The notes under the pieces are model-generated. The model worked only from the letters and a program-made list of their open reading frames with translations. It had not been told where the DNA came from and ran no database searches. DNA of 18,702 nucleotides from an uncultured Clostridia bacterium (GTDB taxonomy: Bacteria > Bacillota > Clostridia > TANB77 > CAG-508): positions 1 through 18,702 of the forward strand of contig CANQTJ010000012.1 of NCBI GenBank assembly GCA_947626705.1. The letters are read 5' to 3'. The translations under genes and the position numbers were made by a program. Below, piece after piece: positions 16,601-18,702 of the stretch; position 1 is the stretch's first letter, and each line of letters opens with the position of its first letter.

Positions 16601-18702
16601 ATGCGCCGAATGCGACTGCAACGTGGAATGATACGACAGTATATGTAACTATAATAATGGAGAGAAAATTTAATCTGAAGATACTCAAAAAAGATTTATA
16701 TGATGATAGTAAGAATTTAAATGTAGTATTTGAAATAGAATCGAATAAAAACGAATCAGCAAGATTAAATGCAAGGTCGACTACAACTATTGGTAGAATA
16801 CATCCAGGAGAAACAGTAGAATACACTATTTCAGAAAAAACAGTGCTAGGTAGCGGATATAAACCATTACAAAATCTAAAAATGTATGTAGTATTTGATG
16901 TGGATGGAACAATTAATAGAGCATATGTGGATAATGCAAATAAAAGATACTTTGTAATGGGAGCAAGGGCTCCAGCACAAACTGGAATTAATGGAATTAA
17001 CGTAACTGACTTAGAAATAGTAATAAAAAATGCACCAACTTTAGGAGTAAGTTTGCAATTATCAGATGAATTTTATAAGAATGTTAAATTGCCAGATGCA
17101 TCATTTACATTAGAAAATGATAAAGGAGAAAAAGCATCAGGAAGTTTAGTAACAAATGCAAATGGTACATTCTCAACTATTGTAGGTGAAGCATACGGAT
17201 CTCAAACAATAAAATATACATTAAACCAAACAAGTACAGTAAATGGATATCATACTAATAATACAGTAATGGAATTTGAAGTAACGTATAATGCAACTGG
17301 ATTTATAGAGAACTATAGTGTTACAAAAGGAACAGGTGTACTTACTATTAAACCAAATGTATACATAGGAGGTAAAAGCATAGTACTGGAAGTTGTAAAT
17401 AAACCTAAAGATATCAATATTGGAATAATAAACAAAGATGCAATTACAAAAGAAGGAATAAATGATGTAACATATAGAGTAACCTCAAAAGAAGTAAATA
17501 CAAGTGCTAGTTCACCTACAACGACAACTCATGATTATACAACAGCAAGTAATATTAGTGGAAAAGGAACAGTTGCTGGCGAAGTAGATGAAGTAAAAAC
17601 TTCATCACAAATAAGAACTGTAGAGTATACTATATCTGAAATAAATATACCAAATACGTATAGAAAAATTAATGATGTAGTAATGGAAGTTTTATATAAT
17701 GAAGATGGAAGCATAAAAACATACAATGTAGTTTCTAATCCAAGTAATGTAGGTATAAAAGTATATATAAAGAATTCTAGTATAACAACATTAAACGGAT
17801 TATTAACACATATTAGACTAGAAATAGAAAATGATAATAGGTATGACTTAATAATAAAAGATGAAGATATTCATTATCAAGGACTTGGAATAGAAGGAAC
17901 AAAATATGATGTTATTATAGATGGAACTAAATATACTACAACAACGAATTCAAGTGGAATAGCTGGATTGTATAACATAGATGGCTCAGGAGATATTACA
18001 ATAAATATTGCTGAAAATACTATTGGAAGCGGATATAGATCAGATATTACAAACAAAGAAGAAATACAAATAGAAAAAGGAACAAGTGTATATAGTTTAC
18101 AATTAAAATCAACAACTAATGGATATAGCAGTCCTACACAAGCAACTACAACTAAAGCAACAATAGTAGTAAATGAAACACAAGGAACTATAACAGTAAC
18201 ATTTAAAAATGAAACTAAATTTGAATTAACAATGTTGAAAACTGATTATTTAACTGGAGTTCTTTTAAAAGACGTAACATTTGAAATTACTTCACAAGAA
18301 TATGATGATAAAGGAAATACAGTAGGTCAACCAACTACAATTACAACAAAAGGACAAGATGATACTACAGATGAAAATGGAAAATTGTATTTTGATTTAG
18401 GCAAAACTGAACAAAGTAAAATATATGAATATACATTTGAAGAAAAAAATACTCCAGCAGGATATTTTGATTTAGCACCAGTAAAAGTTACATTAAAATT
18501 TGATACGTATGGACAAATACAAAGTATAACAGATTACTCAGCATATGCAGAAGTAACTACAGATAGTGCAAATAAAAATGGAATGGTAGTTATAATTGGT
18601 AATAACCCAATACCACAACCTGAACCTGGAGGATCTGGTGGAACTACAGGGCCAGGTGGAACTACAGGGCCAGGTGGAACTACAGGACCTGGTGGATCTA
18701 CA
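7654..18702 (+). CDS. giant vWA and SpaA/Cna_B-like repeat surface adhesin (3' partial)
   Basis: The frame runs 3683 codons without a stop and leaves the window. The start is the ATG 9 bases after AAGGAG. Order of parts: signal peptide (about 1-31, ending ASVNA); a short beta lead-in; a von Willebrand A domain (about 92-269) with the MIDAS-type motif D100-T-S102-H-S104 and a later FTDATDN (Asp195); a beta domain ending in a GETKELEYTLKM strand; then about two dozen SpaA/Cna_B-like modules from residue 376 to about 3626; then a Gly/Pro/Thr linker. Typical module signs are a T-D-x-N/D-G turn and a Y-x-I-x-E/Q strand leading to G-Y (for example ITINEITPPVGY at 11425). Such proteins in Gram-positives are usually sortase-anchored adhesins or pilus tips, with vWA binding the ligand and the modules forming a stalk. 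The sorting signal would lie past the window. Cys is rare. The N-terminal part uses more T-ending codons than the stalk. Type of protein: confident; ligand: unknown. Confidence 0.93.
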   Translation, partial: MLKKKINFKKASIILAIMIIIIGLIVASVNADNSKSYVIEVINAKDSDEDAVTNNEIKVQKQIIKDNSEQPYYKDKDLTYKVSVSNVIPDEQKQVAIVIDTSHSITYNDKETKLKASATDLVTKLYAGCSGIKIQLFSASGRKTEAQLSSGQSTITNAINSLTKGDGNNVANGINAAKTSFPVGTNKKYMIVFTDATDNTEQVLQEVNSNDIQVITVSIDNISSTIYKDRIIKMVYSDNYDQLDPQVANTYKKFDVEAIVNLINENLLDVKVTDVLNGALKEYFELEIKTTTEKDNVTETQDGYEWSIPIIKRGETKELEYTLKMKERINITDTQYKYHQLGTSKNIKVDYSKKVYDIEEDEKASLKLDSEEVPQIKIYEKYSVTFRAVSEENNSLPIEGITFDVVAKDELGNVVYKNTLETNSYGEIVVDNLKTSGTVHFEIKPTVNKEGYAPTDRMEMDISNQNGVGFEMETPEFKDYFKSEESKRNCTVIVPINTQKFTLEVDLTELNNSNVTLGNTEFRLIQPKLNNKYDLQAKFAETDSDGKAMFYPTVMTKGGTYEYILSQMNVQSGYISMGNVTIKIKFDSHGNIEEIKTIYNDNVTGERISENKGLIKVQNATEAEESFNLELNLRDEDDNTKAIEGAEYTIEVGRVSAGKWTTTIYNNIITNEKGKINYTLPGNGQIQLKITQVKARTEYNIDTDPKIIVFSRINGIVNNPTQSYNQNALTHVNSEAFSDGNKIIVDLTNKIKSARNIIEVDLSDESETDIKVPYIQLELTNTTTQKQYLATTDANGLARFQIDDEIQGGYLYNLKVLSPLPVIYDSIPETGINIHFDASQHIDSVSNANDSGNDPILGIDNMQIIANGIFTDYTSTIHLGATVNAEHTYTFKVHLADEEEKRNGKDVGLDGVEYDIQITAQDATNNTIVERNIKGRKTDSNGDITTKLILSDYIEITVTQRTSKTSYKIDNQTKVIELSYTNNKLTLMNQPQDVSITGNIVLYETTNVKKTSDDLLLDLVINKEDKATGFPASLPIRIYQETQGVAKITTVTGTQNAITGEKEGTWIEQSGNSSTPTPVQTTGDLNIKANTDSQGTVVITGLKVNGVPPQGEEEFVIWVVETDPTTGADIDATKVKYLITYRYNEYKEIIEITNVEATYGNRLVKRDQFDGITFNGYETYLGYQSNINTTIYANYEDVGNLSIDIDKYDRDKNKLVGAKYNIKVTRMDGYVIQKTVEIVDGTIELPGVLVQENSQITINEITPPVGYALNETTEVIDVERIDPTGEVVLKLQPNGYSPARADLKLIQAYPTKAGTMKTEYQLDLTDYEADEFDIKINLLDKKTSKPVSGGSFIVSTDQGAMGTTALTGANGTTERKVGGKYEDPKIVKYTISSAVIPKYYKAISKFDLDIPFDADKKVDATKVNNQSDSNFNITWEIKEVNTQNGADIVLNVYIETELPLVFEIQTVDAISGNNVDVATYTAEPTVQDGDFGKGIIDPITKITTLEIGYVEKNQVKEYTLHTEITDNYKDVPDYTINITYDKDGNIIAQPVTSDTSVLIVKSFNGNTIELEHRVEPKQGIQIVNKDYFTDNLITGAQFEITTADEKVEPIDIGLTGVGSTLGDKNGEANSTVRYKVHQTKAASEYVRIPDFEIDVAYGQNREVTGVTLVQQTQSVQIWVTPSALKNYPTTELGYNGNDKGIVKLEIKSYYDIRVKVKNVDRKNNSILICDTQYQVTSDQTSESKTVKTDINGIGTAHLDELNIGKTVVYKITEIQPALDYQPLEIDEIDVQVVFDSNGYVQSTTVMQGKGSDYATSSVVTGHNNEDNFTVNVEVTSNPKFRLNITNIDYYNSNIKLPGSKYKVTGDIGDCIDDGETDANGKITLRMSGNPINRVKYTIHEVKRSVGYQSLEEDIEIEVDFDPTDGRVTACNVVKGSRFTKAVVTSPQNTTFDQFSIDVEIKSVEELKFKINNYAEVVDVSGNVTRVAVPGTKYNIKAIEVSNKEDLNVDNTGLTDGNGQTEIGMNRALSNKTIKYVISQVQKTAGYKRLDYNITIQVEIENDGKVKSGSPQIVVNDDGQDASNFADITNVNINDFEISVDIKNNKLLDFVIHDVSEIKDNTGTLQTVNVAGATFKISATEKGKDNLNVDETGTTDSQGQTKIGMDRALANRTIIYTISQEQQATGYKRLDFNITIEVQFDNDGKIITTTTQPQIIANSDNQIANDFASIINVDVNGFQIDVQIKNNKLLDFMIHNISYYEDSNGTLQTVNVPGTILKISATEKDQDNLNVDQTGTTDNQGQAKFGMDRALANKTIIYTISQVQATIGYKDLDYNITIEVEFDQYGKIVNTTNTPHIIQNSNNQIASSFAKITGVDVDGFQIDVEITNNKLLDFKINNISTSVNSQGQKSTTPVRDARYKISATEVSENKNLNVDKEGITDSKGQVTISMNKALAGKTIRYTITEVKKTVGYEWLDCEIIIELQFDNTGKIINNSWQFIPNSKGNSASGFTTITKVHINNFEVYLDIENTPIKELGIHLVAKDMYSDVPIDGVKANAYLAANDVENYTLQSDKKYDFSVVNKDMKVNDESHKYLYTGVDRDGDGNADVAQGEDYLSMGQYLEGTNVRRTLRVILRDVPAPYQWYVNNSSSSQSYAIVINLTFDDEGKIINQALQTGRNQYIGYQADERYVSVDSTGYGLTITLRFYPMLYVKMESQDMYTEQILDSRINLSTSRHAVSCSYAEDYITEGYVGYKNLYDDNLGYPHSIAGAIYEVKSSHSFVRAARAERANTTRTFYMYEETEPRQSEAYYQRYRPKKYTYYNSSMIAKIQVEYDDVGKIKNAQVQQYMSSNNITDKYIDLDWNDYYLTIRVKYVPTTKIVAKVVDRVTNSPISNIRLYPFNDGKSRYQYSTSSYETTSYQGDAGWTYWGANIQGTGNQYTIGVAFTGKAYNGYFEPGNVCVDIGYDKNGRIDTAKITTQNIFKNAPNATATWNDTTVYVTIIMERKFNLKILKKDLYDDSKNLNVVFEIESNKNESARLNARSTTTIGRIHPGETVEYTISEKTVLGSGYKPLQNLKMYVVFDVDGTINRAYVDNANKRYFVMGARAPAQTGINGINVTDLEIVIKNAPTLGVSLQLSDEFYKNVKLPDASFTLENDKGEKASGSLVTNANGTFSTIVGEAYGSQTIKYTLNQTSTVNGYHTNNTVMEFEVTYNATGFIENYSVTKGTGVLTIKPNVYIGGKSIVLEVVNKPKDINIGIINKDAITKEGINDVTYRVTSKEVNTSASSPTTTTHDYTTASNISGKGTVAGEVDEVKTSSQIRTVEYTISEINIPNTYRKINDVVMEVLYNEDGSIKTYNVVSNPSNVGIKVYIKNSSITTLNGLLTHIRLEIENDNRYDLIIKDEDIHYQGLGIEGTKYDVIIDGTKYTTTTNSSGIAGLYNIDGSGDITINIAENTIGSGYRSDITNKEEIQIEKGTSVYSLQLKSTTNGYSSPTQATTTKATIVVNETQGTITVTFKNETKFELTMLKTDYLTGVLLKDVTFEITSQEYDDKGNTVGQPTTITTKGQDDTTDENGKLYFDLGKTEQSKIYEYTFEEKNTPAGYFDLAPVKVTLKFDTYGQIQSITDYSAYAEVTTDSANKNGMVVIIGNNPIPQPEPGGSGGTTGPGGTTGPGGTTGPGGST
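7927..8460 (+). other. von Willebrand A domain of the giant adhesin
   Basis: The strand QVAIVIDTSHSI carries the D-x-S-x-S metal site, as in vWA and integrin I domains. LTKGDGNNVANGINAA matches the second loop, where most vWA domains have Thr after the glycines and this one has Asn. MIVFTDATDN gives the third loop Asp. It is followed by VITVSIDNIS and a helix, as expected of the fold. This is the probable ligand-binding head. Confidence 0.85.
8779..18531 (+). repeat. array of about 24 divergent SpaA/Cna_B-like modules
   Basis: Approximate module starts, judged from recurring first strands, T-D-x-x-G turns and G-Y strands, are 8779, 9148, 9529, 9919, 10309, 10687, 11251, 11641, 12016, 12379, 12775, 13165, four close copies from 13504, then 15205, 15727, 16240, 16636, 17008, 17377, 17800 and 18223. 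Most are 370-430 bases. The module at 10687 is longer, with a Ser/Thr/Pro insert (SSTPTPVQTTG). Sequence identity between most modules is low; only the four from 13504 are close copies. Boundaries are good to about 10 residues and the count to about two. Confidence 0.7.
13504..15204 (+). repeat. four tandem copies of a 423-426 base module
   Basis: The anchor Phe codons at 13513, 13936, 14362, 14788 and 15211 are 423, 426, 426 and 423 bases apart. Each copy has the order FxIxVxIxNNKLLDF, VxVPGTxxKISATE, DNLNVDxTGxTDxxGQ, MxRALANKTIxYTISQVQ, GYKxLDYNITIEVxFD. Copies 2 and 3 are closest to each other, also at the DNA level. The fifth module begins with the same strand (NNFEVYLDIENTPIKELGI) and then diverges. 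This is a recent in-gene duplication inside an older array. Confidence 0.9.
18643..18696 (+). repeat. three 18-base repeats coding Thr-Thr-Gly-Pro-Gly-Gly
   Basis: The unit ACTACAGGGCCAGGTGGA occurs at 18643 and 18661 and, with two silent changes, at 18679. It follows IPQPEPGGSGG and is in frame with the giant adhesin. It is locally much richer in G and C than anything else in the window. It looks like a flexible wall-spanning linker. The array may continue past the window end. Confidence 0.9.

Noticed and set aside
8376..17726. Many minus-strand open frames of 60-120 residues inside the giant adhesin gene
   Set aside because: All are short and low-complexity (Leu, Phe, Ser, Tyr) and lie opposite a well-supported continuous plus-strand frame.
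1..18702. CRISPR arrays, tRNA or rRNA genes, transposase genes
   Set aside because: None seen on either strand: no short spaced repeats with unique spacers, no tRNA-like arms, no rRNA sequence, and no recombinase motifs in the proteins.

Overview
The window comes from a very AT-rich Gram-positive bacterium, most likely a low-GC Bacillota of the Clostridia type. Supporting signs are strong AGGAG ribosome sites, sigma-A type promoters (TTGNNN-17-TANNAT), a TTG start codon, and a gene set typical of a thick cell wall: a LytR-CpsA-Psr ligase, a penicillin-binding D,D-carboxypeptidase, ComEA, dockerin/cohesin proteins and a giant SpaA/Cna_B-like adhesin. The genus cannot be read from the sequence, but this mix of genes is common in gut and other anaerobic Clostridia.

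Layout. Positions 1-363 hold the 3' end of a dockerin-bearing protein. Positions 519-1505 encode a secreted protein with a cohesin-like domain, a linker, a small pre-dockerin domain and a dockerin; its C-terminal half is a paralogue of the first gene's end. Positions 1657-3018 encode an LCP family wall-polymer ligase with a C-terminal LytR_C domain, starting at TTG. A long inverted repeat lies between it and the convergent minus-strand D-alanyl-D-alanine carboxypeptidase (3206-4468). Positions 4742-6265 encode an unrecognised membrane-anchored protein with a pilin-like N-terminus and a Cys-containing C-terminal region. After 430 bases of non-coding AT-rich DNA with two hairpins comes comEA (6696-7364).

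The last 11 kb (7654 to the window end) is one uninterrupted reading frame of at least 3683 codons with no stop. It has a signal peptide, a von Willebrand A domain with a MIDAS-like motif, about two dozen divergent SpaA/Cna_B-like beta-sandwich modules at a pitch of roughly 135-140 residues, and a Gly/Pro/Thr repeat linker where the window ends. The linker suggests that a wall-spanning region and a sortase signal follow outside the window.

How it fits together. Nearly everything concerns the outer surface: attaching wall polymers (LCP), trimming peptidoglycan (carboxypeptidase), non-covalent surface docking (cohesin/dockerin), DNA capture (ComEA) and long-range adhesion (the giant protein). 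The genes look mostly like single transcription units with their own promoters rather than one operon, so a shared function is inferred from location only. The most unusual object is the giant adhesin. Its modules share a recurring FDxxGxI-type end signature, and the usual catalytic Glu position alternates between Glu, Gln and other residues.
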